DNA of 9,780 nt from Actinomycetes bacterium (GTDB lineage: Bacteria; Actinomycetota; Coriobacteriia; Coriobacteriales; Eggerthellaceae). Of this stretch, positions 1-6,310 are shown one piece after another; position 1 is the stretch's first letter, and every line of letters starts with the position of its first letter. The notes under the pieces were generated by a model that was not told where the DNA came from, searched no databases, and saw only the letters and a list, made by a program, of their open reading frames with translations. A program made the translations under genes and the position numbers. The stretch lies in contig JAEZDJ010000019.1 of NCBI GenBank assembly GCA_023429565.1, forward strand, positions 1 to 9,780, written 5' to 3'.

Positions 1-1401
1 ACGCAGCATATGCTGTACACGGAATTCGGGGAGATCTCTTTGAAGGCCGCCGCAAAAGATCAGCAGGAATTGCTGTCGGAGGCCGAAGGGCAGGGGAAGA
101 AGGCGGCGAAGAAGGCTGCTGCCGCCATGGAAGAGGCTCGTCGCGTGAGGCATATCGGCATGTTGAGCCGCCACCTGACTTCCGTCGCCGATTTCGAGCG
201 CCAGTTGGTCAATGACGGCTATCTCGTCATCAAATTCTTCGTTCACGTCACCAAGGAGGCGCAGAAGAGGCGCCTCGAGCGCCTGCGGGCCAATCCGGCC
301 ACGCGGTGGCGTGTGAGCAAGGAAAAGCTTGCGCGCGTCGGAAATTACCGCGAGGCGTACCAACTCTATGACAGCCTGCTGGAGGGGAGCTCGTTCGACT
401 ACGCCCCGTGGCACGTGCTGAACGGAGAGGACAAGCGCGGTGCCAACATCGCCATCGCCAGCACCCTCGTGTCGGCCATCGAAAGGGCCCTTGCGCAGCA
501 GGCTGACCCCGCCGAGGCGGCGGCTGTGGCGAAGGCCTTGGCGAATTCGGCCGGTTCGTTGGACGAGCCCCTGCCGGTTTCGTCAGAGGGGAAAGGCAAT
601 CCTTCCTCCGATGCCGAACGTGAGGCGTGTGAGGCGGCCTCGTTGGCGCCCCGTGCCTCCCGGTTTGGCATCCTTGCGAACGCCCCCGCCCTCGATCAGG
701 TCGATCATGGGCTGACGCTTGATCCCGAAGCTTACAGGCGTCAGCTCAAGGAGCAGCAACGGCGGCTCAACGAGCTCGAGATGGAGATGTACCAGAAGCG
801 CATCCCCCTCATGGCCATGTACGAGGGATGGGATGCCGCTGGAAAGGGCGGCACCATCAAGCGCGTGGCGCAGGCGCTCGACGCCCGTGCCTACACGATC
901 TTTCCCAGTCCTGCCCCCACGAAGCCCGAACTGCTCCATCCCCACCTCTGGCGGTACTGGACCCGCCTGCCGAAGGCCGGCCATGTGGGAATATACGATC
1001 GCAGCTGGTATGGTCGCGTTCTCGTCGAGCGCGTCGAGGGGTTTGCCACGCCCGCCGAATGGGCACGTGCCTATGACGAGATCAACGAGTTCGAACGGGA
1101 GCTTGTCCGCTGGGGAGCCATCCTCTTGAAATTCTGGGTTGACGTCAGTCCCGAGGAGCAGCTGCGGCGTTTCCATGACCGTCAGGAGAACCCCGCGAAA
1201 CGATGGAAGATCACCGACGAGGATTGGCGAAACCGCGAAAAGCGACCCCAGTACAAGGCTGCCGTCGAAGATATGTTCCGCCTGACGTCAACGCCGTTTG
1301 CGCCCTGGATTGTCCTGGAAAGCGACGACAAGCGCTACGCACGTGTCAAAGCGCTTACAATAATCAACGATGCCCTTGAGGCGCGCTTGCGTGAAAAGTG
1401 A
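1..1401 (+). CDS. pap: Polyphosphate:AMP phosphotransferase, two-domain PPK2 (5' partial)
   Basis: Transfers phosphate from inorganic polyphosphate to a nucleotide; tandem-domain (class II) PPK2 proteins typically make ADP from AMP in the cytoplasm. The frame is open from base 1 and 466 residues are visible. The internal ATG at 10 is probably not the start, because the first domain lacks its Walker A part and therefore begins upstream. The visible end of domain 1 (about 220-480) carries the family's FxHVTKEAQKRRL and PATRWRVS stretches. After a long, variable linker (about 490-700), domain 2 has the Walker A loop GWDAAGKGGT (826-855), RYWTRLPKAGHVGIYDRSWYGRV (lid and Asp-Arg motif, about 951-1020) and NPAKRWKITDEDW. 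In characterised class II enzymes the catalytic residues lie in the C-terminal domain, which is complete here. The linker appears to be several tens of residues longer than in usual family members of about 500 residues. AMP specificity is inferred from architecture only. Confidence 0.93.
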   Translation, partial: TQHMLYTEFGEISLKAAAKDQQELLSEAEGQGKKAAKKAAAAMEEARRVRHIGMLSRHLTSVADFERQLVNDGYLVIKFFVHVTKEAQKRRLERLRANPATRWRVSKEKLARVGNYREAYQLYDSLLEGSSFDYAPWHVLNGEDKRGANIAIASTLVSAIERALAQQADPAEAAAVAKALANSAGSLDEPLPVSSEGKGNPSSDAEREACEAASLAPRASRFGILANAPALDQVDHGLTLDPEAYRRQLKEQQRRLNELEMEMYQKRIPLMAMYEGWDAAGKGGTIKRVAQALDARAYTIFPSPAPTKPELLHPHLWRYWTRLPKAGHVGIYDRSWYGRVLVERVEGFATPAEWARAYDEINEFERELVRWGAILLKFWVDVSPEEQLRRFHDRQENPAKRWKITDEDWRNREKRPQYKAAVEDMFRLTSTPFAPWIVLESDDKRYARVKALTIINDALEARLREK

Positions 1402-1415
1402 GATAGCGTTACTAT
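1387..1415 (+). promoter_or_regulatory. Candidate sigma-70-type promoter for the small membrane protein gene
   Basis: A TTGCGT box (1387-1392) is separated by exactly 17 bp from TACTAT (1410-1415). It overlaps the last codons of the PPK2 gene and would start RNA near 1422, giving a leader of about 57 bases before the ATG at 1479. The match is only 3/6 and 4/6 to consensus, so chance is a real alternative; read-through from PPK2 would also serve. Confidence 0.35.
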
Positions 1416-1478
1416 GGGCTGCAGCAAGCGGATTATGTCAGCGCGTTCCTTCGTGCTTGGAAAAAAGGGGTAACGGAT

Positions 1479-1598
1479 ATGGAATCCTTATTTGGCATTG
1501 TGCCTATGTGGGCGGTATGGGTGCTCGTCGCCATCATTGTGCTCATCATCATCATCTTCATTGCCAAGGGCTTCGTGGACGAGATGAAGAAGAAATAA
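1479..1598 (+). CDS. Small single-span membrane protein, 39 aa
   Basis: I do not recognise this protein. It starts MESLFGIVPMW, followed by one strongly hydrophobic segment (about residues 8-29) that includes four consecutive isoleucines encoded by ATC repeats (1545-1556), and ends in a short charged tail, AKGFVDEMKKK. The lysines after the segment suggest C-terminus inside and N-terminus outside. A purine-rich AAAAGGGG (1463-1470) lies 8 bases before the ATG and could act as ribosome binding site. It sits 77 bp after the PPK2 stop and is followed within 55 bp by an intrinsic terminator, so it is bracketed as the last or only gene of a unit. Size and shape fit small membrane regulators or subunits of larger complexes, but no function can be assigned. 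Gene reality is supported by ribosome site, hydrophobic pattern and terminator; a chance hydrophobic frame remains possible. Confidence 0.65.
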   Translation: MESLFGIVPMWAVWVLVAIIVLIIIIFIAKGFVDEMKKK

Positions 1599-1606
1599 GC
1601 GCGCAT

Positions 1607-1623
1607 GGTCGGTTGCGCCGACC
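1607..1623 (+). other. Short hairpin between the small gene and its terminator
   Basis: GGTCGG (1607-1612) and CCGACC (1618-1623) form a perfect 6-bp stem around the loop TTGCG. It lies 8 bases after the small gene's stop and upstream of the terminator. No T-run follows, so it is not itself a terminator; it may protect the 3' end of the mRNA. No function is shown. Confidence 0.4.
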
Positions 1624-1649
1624 GATGAAATTGCGTTTTGCGTGTATCG

Positions 1650-1677
1650 CGCCCCCTTTTTGGGGGCGTTTGCTTAT
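1650..1677 (+). terminator. Intrinsic terminator after the small membrane protein gene
   Basis: CGCCCCC (1650-1656) pairs with GGGGGCG (1662-1668) as a perfect 7-bp stem with a TTTTT loop, followed by TTTGCTTATT. This is a rho-independent terminator form. It separates the PPK2/small-gene unit from the sortase-purine unit. The A-poor left flank argues against a bidirectional role. Confidence 0.8.
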
Positions 1678-1697
1678 TATGGAAGCGGTCTGATAAC
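1670..1697 (+). promoter_or_regulatory. Weak candidate promoter for the srtB-pur unit
   Basis: TTGCTT (1670-1675), a 16-bp spacer and GATAAC (1692-1697) are the best -35/-10 pair in the gap before the sortase gene. RNA would begin near 1704, upstream of the palindrome at 1716. Only 3/6 and 4/6 positions match consensus, and the -35 box overlaps the T-run of the terminator, so this is a tentative call. Confidence 0.25.
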
Positions 1698-1715
1698 GGT
1701 GGGATTGCGCGGAGC

Positions 1716-1729
1716 GGCCATCGATGGCC
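1716..1729. promoter_or_regulatory. Perfect 14-bp palindrome upstream of srtB (operator candidate)
   Basis: GGCCATCGATGGCC reads the same on both strands. It lies about 46 bp before the sortase ATG and just after the likely transcription start, a position suited to a repressor site. As RNA it has almost no loop, so a protein site is likelier than a hairpin. GC-rich DNA gives such palindromes by chance fairly often. It does not resemble the PurBox of Bacillus-type PurR. Confidence 0.3.
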
Positions 1730-1774
1730 CCGACCGTCGCCTCATCTGCTGATGTTGTTATCCGAAAGGCGCAC

Positions 1775-2935
1775 ATGACTGAGTATCGACAAGACCCCGA
1801 TTCTGAGCCGCGGGGCCAGCATGTTCAGCGGCAGTCCGCCCGGCATGCGGGTGGGCAGTCCGGCGGGCGGCAGGAGCGGCCTGCTGCAGCCCAACGAGCG
1901 AACGGGCCGCGTCAGGCTCACGCCGCCCGACAGACGGACGGAAGGGCTCCCCGCCAACCGCAAGACATTCCCCCGCAGGACTCGCTCCGTCCGATGTCGA
2001 CGGACCCTTACCGCCGTCCACAGCAAGGAGCGTATCGGCCTGTCCAGACCGCCCACGCACGATCGGGTGGCAAGGCGCAGGGCGACGGTTCGAAAAAGGG
2101 CGGCCCGTGGCGGGTCGTGTTCTGGATTGCCCTCCTGGTGTTGGTCGTCGCACTCGTGGCGCTTGGCGCCATCGGGTTCTCCTACTGGCAGGGGCAGAAG
2201 GCCTACGACGATGTTGCCAGCCAGGCATTCGAGGCTCCGGCTGACGTCGAGGGGGCCTCTCTCGCCGACATGACGGTCGATTGGGATGCGCTCAAGGCCA
2301 TCAACCCCGACACGGTCGGCTGGATATACATACCGGGCACCACGGTGAACTATCCCATCGTGCACACGACCGACAACGAGAAGTATCTGACCCATGACTT
2401 CCAGGGATCGGAGGGCTGGATAGCAACCTTTGGGGCCATCTTCCTTTCGGCCGAGAATGCCGCCGACTTCTCCGATCCGAACAATATCATCTACGGGCAT
2501 CACCTCAACAACGGCTCAATGTTTGCCGCTGTGGCCGGCTTTGCCGACGAAGCGCAGTTCGACCAGCATCGCACGGTCTTCATCCTGACCCCAGAAGGCA
2601 GCTATCGCCTGTCCACGTTCTCGCTCGTGCACTGCGCGGCGGACGATCCCCTTGCCCAGACGACGTTCAGCGACGATGCGGAACGCACGCTGTACGTGCA
2701 GGACAAGATCGACCGTTCCGTGGTCGTGCCCGACGGGGGCGTGCCTGCGGCTGCTGACATCAAGCACCTGTTCGCGCTTGCGACGTGCGACAATTTGGCG
2801 AGCGATGGCCGCTACGTGCTGTTCTGCTCCGTGGAGGAAAGCTCGGTTGCTGGATCGACGGACATCGCTGCCGGGTCTGCGGTCGATCCCGAAGCTGCCA
2901 CTGCCATCGACGACGCTGCAAAGGAGATCGCATGA
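1775..2935 (+). CDS. srtB: Class B sortase, membrane-anchored transpeptidase
   Basis: Sortases cleave a sorting motif on exported proteins and join them to the cell wall or to pilin subunits; the active domain lies outside the membrane. The chosen ATG has GAAAGG (1764-1769) 5 bases upstream; an in-frame ATG at 1724 lacks a good site. The 386-residue product has a cytoplasmic, Arg/Gln/Pro/Gly-rich, apparently disordered stretch (1-108), one membrane segment (about 114-135, WIALLVLVVALVALGAIGF) and a sortase B domain (about 175-365). Catalytic residues fit the family: His242 in IYGHH, Cys338 in LATCDN, Arg346 in DGRYVLF. The FGAIFLSAEN and GSMFAAV stretches are also typical of class B. The tail after Arg346 is Ala/Ser/Asp-rich. 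The substrate is unknown and no sorting-signal protein lies in the window. Its stop overlaps the purF start (ATGA at 2932-2935). Confidence 0.92.
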   Translation: MTEYRQDPDSEPRGQHVQRQSARHAGGQSGGRQERPAAAQRANGPRQAHAARQTDGRAPRQPQDIPPQDSLRPMSTDPYRRPQQGAYRPVQTAHARSGGKAQGDGSKKGGPWRVVFWIALLVLVVALVALGAIGFSYWQGQKAYDDVASQAFEAPADVEGASLADMTVDWDALKAINPDTVGWIYIPGTTVNYPIVHTTDNEKYLTHDFQGSEGWIATFGAIFLSAENAADFSDPNNIIYGHHLNNGSMFAAVAGFADEAQFDQHRTVFILTPEGSYRLSTFSLVHCAADDPLAQTTFSDDAERTLYVQDKIDRSVVVPDGGVPAAADIKHLFALATCDNLASDGRYVLFCSVEESSVAGSTDIAAGSAVDPEAATAIDDAAKEIA

Positions 2936-4398
2936 GCACTTCCGTTCTGCCGGGGGAGCGGCCTGACCGTCTTGAGGAGGAATGCGCGGTGTTCGGCGTG
3001 TTCGCGCCCGGCGAAGACGTTGCCCGCATGACGTGCTTCGGCCTCCAGGCGCTGCAGCACCGCGGACAGGAAAGCGCCGGCATTGCCGTCGGCAACGGTG
3101 ACACCGTGGTGGTGACGAAGGATCTCGGCCTGGTGACCCAGGTGTTCGACGAGGCGAGCCTGGCCGCGCTCGACGGGTATGTCTCCGTCGGCCATGTGCG
3201 GTACTCGACGAGTGGAGGGTCTGCCTCATGGGAGGCTGCCCAACCCCACATCTCCGCCATCGACGATGTGCTGATCGCGCTGGCCCATAACGGGACGCTC
3301 GTGAACACGAACTCGATTCGAGCCCGTCTGGTCGACCGAGGCGTGCAGTTTCGTTCCGCCACCGACAGCGAGGTGGCCGCGAAGGCCATCGGCCTGGTGA
3401 CGAGGGAGACGCACCATCTCAGATTGGGCATCAGAAGCGCCATGGAGGAGATAGAGGGTGCGTACGCCATGGTTCTGGCCAGTCCTGACTCGCTCTATGC
3501 GTTTCGCGATCCCCATGGCATCCGGCCGCTGTGCATCGGCAGGCTTCCGGAGGGTCGAGGATGGGTGGTGTCGAGCGAAACCTGCGGCTTGGACATCGTC
3601 GGTGCCGAATACGTCCGCGACGTCGCGCCGGGAGAGGTCGTGCGGTTCAACGCCGACGGCATGCATGCCGAACAAGGAGTTCCTTCGCGCGAGTCGGCAG
3701 CGTGCATCTTCGAGTACGTGTATTTCGCCCGTCCCGACAGCGTGCTTGACGGGCAAAGCGTCTATCAGGCCCGCCGGGCCATGGGCCGCATGCTTGCGCG
3801 GGAGGCTCCGGTTGACGCCGACCTGGTTCTGGGAGTTCCTGATTCGGGCGTTCCCTCCGCCATGGGCTACGCGCAGGAAAGCGGTATTCCCTATGCCGAC
3901 GGCATCGTTAAGAACCGCTATGTCGGCCGCACGTTCATACAGCCGACGCAGGCGATGCGGCAGCTGGGCATCCGCCTGAAGCTCAATCCGCTGTCCTCGG
4001 TGATTGAAGGACAACGCCTTGTGGTCATCGACGACAGCATCGTGCGTGGCAACACGTCGAAGAAGCTCGTCCAGATGCTGCGCGACGCGGGCGCCGCGGA
4101 GGTGCACCTCCGCATCGTGAGTCCCGAGGTCATGTGGCCCTGCTTCTATGGCATCGACACCGACACGCGGGATCAGCTTATTGCCGCAAACATGGACAAC
4201 GAGGAGATGCGACGCTTCATCGGCGCGGATTCCCTTGCTTTCATATCTCTTCAGGGACTGAGGGACTCCGTCGCTGCGGACCATCCGGGCTTCTGCGAGG
4301 CATGCTTCAGCGGCGATTATCCCGTTGCGATTCCCGAATCAATCAGCAAGAAGAGTTTTCTCACAAAGAAGGATTTCGCGCAGGCGTCGGGTCTCTGA
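2932..4398 (+). CDS. purF: Amidophosphoribosyltransferase (glutamine PRPP amidotransferase)
   Basis: First step of de novo purine synthesis: PRPP plus glutamine gives 5-phosphoribosylamine. The start has AAGGAG (2921-2926) 5 bases upstream and overlaps the sortase stop. The product has 488 residues. Cys18 in EEECAVFGVF is the expected N-terminal nucleophile after removal of a 17-residue propeptide, as in the Bacillus-type enzyme. The glutaminase domain shows HRGQESAGI (His43-) and GHVRYST (His88-). The phosphoribosyltransferase domain shows the PRPP loop VVIDDSIVRGNTS (364-376). Cys258, Cys404, Cys455 and Cys458 match the four ligands of the 4Fe-4S cluster in B. subtilis PurF, implying an oxygen-sensitive enzyme. 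AMP/GMP feedback control is known for the family. purM follows after 90 bp. Confidence 0.98.
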   Translation: MSTSVLPGERPDRLEEECAVFGVFAPGEDVARMTCFGLQALQHRGQESAGIAVGNGDTVVVTKDLGLVTQVFDEASLAALDGYVSVGHVRYSTSGGSASWEAAQPHISAIDDVLIALAHNGTLVNTNSIRARLVDRGVQFRSATDSEVAAKAIGLVTRETHHLRLGIRSAMEEIEGAYAMVLASPDSLYAFRDPHGIRPLCIGRLPEGRGWVVSSETCGLDIVGAEYVRDVAPGEVVRFNADGMHAEQGVPSRESAACIFEYVYFARPDSVLDGQSVYQARRAMGRMLAREAPVDADLVLGVPDSGVPSAMGYAQESGIPYADGIVKNRYVGRTFIQPTQAMRQLGIRLKLNPLSSVIEGQRLVVIDDSIVRGNTSKKLVQMLRDAGAAEVHLRIVSPEVMWPCFYGIDTDTRDQLIAANMDNEEMRRFIGADSLAFISLQGLRDSVAADHPGFCEACFSGDYPVAIPESISKKSFLTKKDFAQASGL

Positions 4399-4488
4399 GG
4401 AAAAGGCGGCTGGCGACGAGGCTGGTGAGCGTTCTGGAGCGTAGGCGAAATGTCAGGCACACTGTTGAATGCGGTTCAAGGAGAGATG

Positions 4489-5634
4489 ATGACTGAAAGA
4501 ATCACCATGCCGACCACGGAGGGCGACGATGCTCCCGCGATGCCCAGCTGGGTGAACGAGGACGCTCTGACCTATGCTCAGGCAGGCGTTGACACGGCTG
4601 AGGGCGCGCGCGCGGTCGACGCGATCAAGGGCGCGGTGCATGAAACGTATCGTCCCGAGGTCGTCGGTGACATAGGGGGGTTCGGCGGCCTGTTCTCCAT
4701 CGCTGCCGCCAAGGACATGGAGGATCCCCTGCTGGTGAGCGGCACCGACGGAGTGGGAACCAAACTCCAGGTGGCCCAGCTTGCCGGCAAGCATGACACG
4801 GTGGGCATCGACCTGGTGGCCATGTGCGCAAACGACATCCTGGCGACGGGGGCCGAGCCTCTGTTCTTCTTGGACTACATTGCCGTGGGCAAGCTTAAGG
4901 CTGAGGCGGTGGCCGAGATAGTGAAGGGCATCGGCGAGGGGTGCAAGCAGGCTGGCTGTGCGCTTGTCGGCGGAGAGATGGCCGAGCATCCGGGCGTCAT
5001 GGATGCAGACGACTATGACCTGTCCGGCTTCTGCGTCGGCGTGGTCGATCGGCCCGCCATGCTCGACCCGCTGTCGGTGCAGGCTGGCGACGTGCTCGTG
5101 GGCCTCGCCTCCAGCGGCCTGCACTCCAATGGCTATTCGCTTGCGCGCAAGGTCTGCGTCGAGGGCAAGACGCACTACGAATTGCGCATCGAGCGGGAGG
5201 AGCTTGAAGGCGAGAGCTTGCAGGATGCCTTGCTCAAGCCGACGCGCATGTACGTGAAGCCGGTGCGTTCCGTGCTGGCGGCATGCCCCGGGGCGGTTCA
5301 TGCGCTTGCGCACATCACCGGTGGCGGCATCACCGAGAATCTGGACCGCGCGTTGCCGGACGCCTGCGATGCCGAGGTCGAACTGGGCACATGGCCCGTG
5401 CCTCCCATCGCGAAATACGTGTGTGATGCGGCCCATCTTGATGAGGCGGAGGCACTCAAGACATTCAACATGGGGCTGGGGATGGTCCTCCTCGTTGATC
5501 CCGACCGCGTCGAAGCGGTGCGGGCGGCGTTGGTCGAGGCCGGCGAGGAGCCGTTCCTCGTCGGACGCGTCATCGAGGGTTCAGGCAAGGTTCGCTACGT
5601 GAGCGAGGGACGCCTGTACGGGCACGAGGCGTGA
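4489..5634 (+). CDS. purM: Phosphoribosylformylglycinamidine cyclo-ligase (AIR synthetase)
   Basis: ATP-dependent closure of FGAM to aminoimidazole ribonucleotide, step 5 of purine synthesis, cytoplasmic dimer. AAGGAG (4478-4483) is 5 bases before the ATG at 4489 but only 2 before the ATG at 4486, so 4489 is preferred; an upstream in-frame ATG at 4450 has no comparable site. The product has 381 residues against about 345 in E. coli. The excess is partly an extra N-terminal segment of about 24 residues (including TEGDDAPAMPSWVNED) before the family start LTYAQAGVD. Motifs: GTDGVGTK (85-92), DLVAMCANDILATGAEPLFFLDY, GGEMAEHPG (from 161; usually GGETAEMPG), SSGLHSNGYSLAR, HITGGGITENL and FNMGLGM. 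Likely co-transcribed with purF and purN. Confidence 0.97.
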   Translation: MTERITMPTTEGDDAPAMPSWVNEDALTYAQAGVDTAEGARAVDAIKGAVHETYRPEVVGDIGGFGGLFSIAAAKDMEDPLLVSGTDGVGTKLQVAQLAGKHDTVGIDLVAMCANDILATGAEPLFFLDYIAVGKLKAEAVAEIVKGIGEGCKQAGCALVGGEMAEHPGVMDADDYDLSGFCVGVVDRPAMLDPLSVQAGDVLVGLASSGLHSNGYSLARKVCVEGKTHYELRIEREELEGESLQDALLKPTRMYVKPVRSVLAACPGAVHALAHITGGGITENLDRALPDACDAEVELGTWPVPPIAKYVCDAAHLDEAEALKTFNMGLGMVLLVDPDRVEAVRAALVEAGEEPFLVGRVIEGSGKVRYVSEGRLYGHEA

Positions 5635-5653
5635 CGCACGCGAAGGGACGAGG

Positions 5654-5672
5654 CTGCGGGCCGGTCCCGCAG
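5654..5672 (+). other. Hairpin in the purM-purN spacer
   Basis: CTGCGGG (5654-5660) and CCCGCAG (5666-5672) form a perfect 7-bp stem around CCGGT. No T-run follows, so termination is unlikely; an effect on mRNA stability or processing between purM and purN is possible. The rest of the 64-bp spacer holds nothing else I can name. Confidence 0.4.
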
Positions 5673-5698
5673 GACGAGCGAATGGCAGTGGGGGACGG

Positions 5699-6310
5699 AT
5701 GGAACATATGAGGATAGGCGTGCTGCTTTCGGGCAGTGGGACAAATCTCCAGGCGGTCATCGATGCGATTGCAGACGACGCGTTGCCGGTTGACATCGTG
5801 CAGGTGGTGTCATCCCGCCCTGACGCGCAGGGAATCGATCGTGCACGGCGTGCGGGCATACCTGTCCTGGCTCTCGACCGCGAGGCCTATGTCGATCCCG
5901 GGGCGGCCGATGCTCGCATCGTCGAGACGCTGCGCTCGGCGGGGGTCCGGTATGTCGTCATGGCGGGCTATATGCGCAAACTCACGCCGGTGATGCTCGA
6001 TGCGTTTCCCGACCGTGTTCTCAACCTCCATCCGGCGCTGCTGCCCGCATTCAAGGGCGCACATGCCATTCGCGACGCCTTCGATTCCGGTGTGAAGGTG
6101 ACGGGTGTGACGGTCCATTTCGCAAACGAAGACTACGACAAGGGACCCATCGTCGCACAGCGCGCTGTGGAGGTTCTCGAAGGCGACACGCTCGAGGATC
6201 TGGAGCAGCGGATCCACGAAGTCGAACATCGGTTGTATCCCGAAGTCCTGCGCCGGATTGCGCAGGGCCGGGTCAGTGTTGGCGACGACAGGAAGGTGCA
6301 CCTCTCATGA
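5699..6310 (+). CDS. purN: Phosphoribosylglycinamide formyltransferase (GAR transformylase)
   Basis: Transfers a formyl group from 10-formyl-tetrahydrofolate to glycinamide ribonucleotide, step 3 of purine synthesis. The product has 203 residues, close to the 212 of E. coli PurN. It opens MEHMRIGVLLSGSGTNLQAVI, containing the phosphate-binding loop SGSGTN (11-16). The catalytic trio is present: Asn109 and His111 in NLHPALLP, and Asp147 in DYDKGPI; GVTVHF precedes it. The start is uncertain by three codons: the ATG at 5708 gives the more usual MRIGVLL, and neither start has a clean ribosome site (a G-rich run ends just before 5699; GGATGG lies before 5708). The stop overlaps the next gene (ATGA at 6307-6310), suggesting translational coupling. 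Confidence 0.97.
   Translation: MEHMRIGVLLSGSGTNLQAVIDAIADDALPVDIVQVVSSRPDAQGIDRARRAGIPVLALDREAYVDPGAADARIVETLRSAGVRYVVMAGYMRKLTPVMLDAFPDRVLNLHPALLPAFKGAHAIRDAFDSGVKVTGVTVHFANEDYDKGPIVAQRAVEVLEGDTLEDLEQRIHEVEHRLYPEVLRRIAQGRVSVGDDRKVHLS

Noticed and set aside
1370..1693. 107-residue + frame overlapping the small membrane protein gene
   Set aside because: It starts inside the PPK2 gene in another frame, runs through the terminator, and has a Cys/Arg/His-rich sequence without protein-like pattern; the 39-residue frame explains the region better.
1724..1774. Upstream start for the sortase at 1724
   Set aside because: That ATG lies inside the palindrome and has no ribosome site; 1775 has GAAAGG at good spacing.
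3226..4284. 352-residue minus-strand frame opposite purF (and a similar 327-residue one opposite purM at 4453-5436)
   Set aside because: Mirror frames of strong + strand genes, with no recognisable motifs.
4450..4488. Upstream purM starts at 4450 and 4486
   Set aside because: AAGGAG at 4478-4483 is spaced correctly for 4489, too close for 4486, and internal to the 4450 version.
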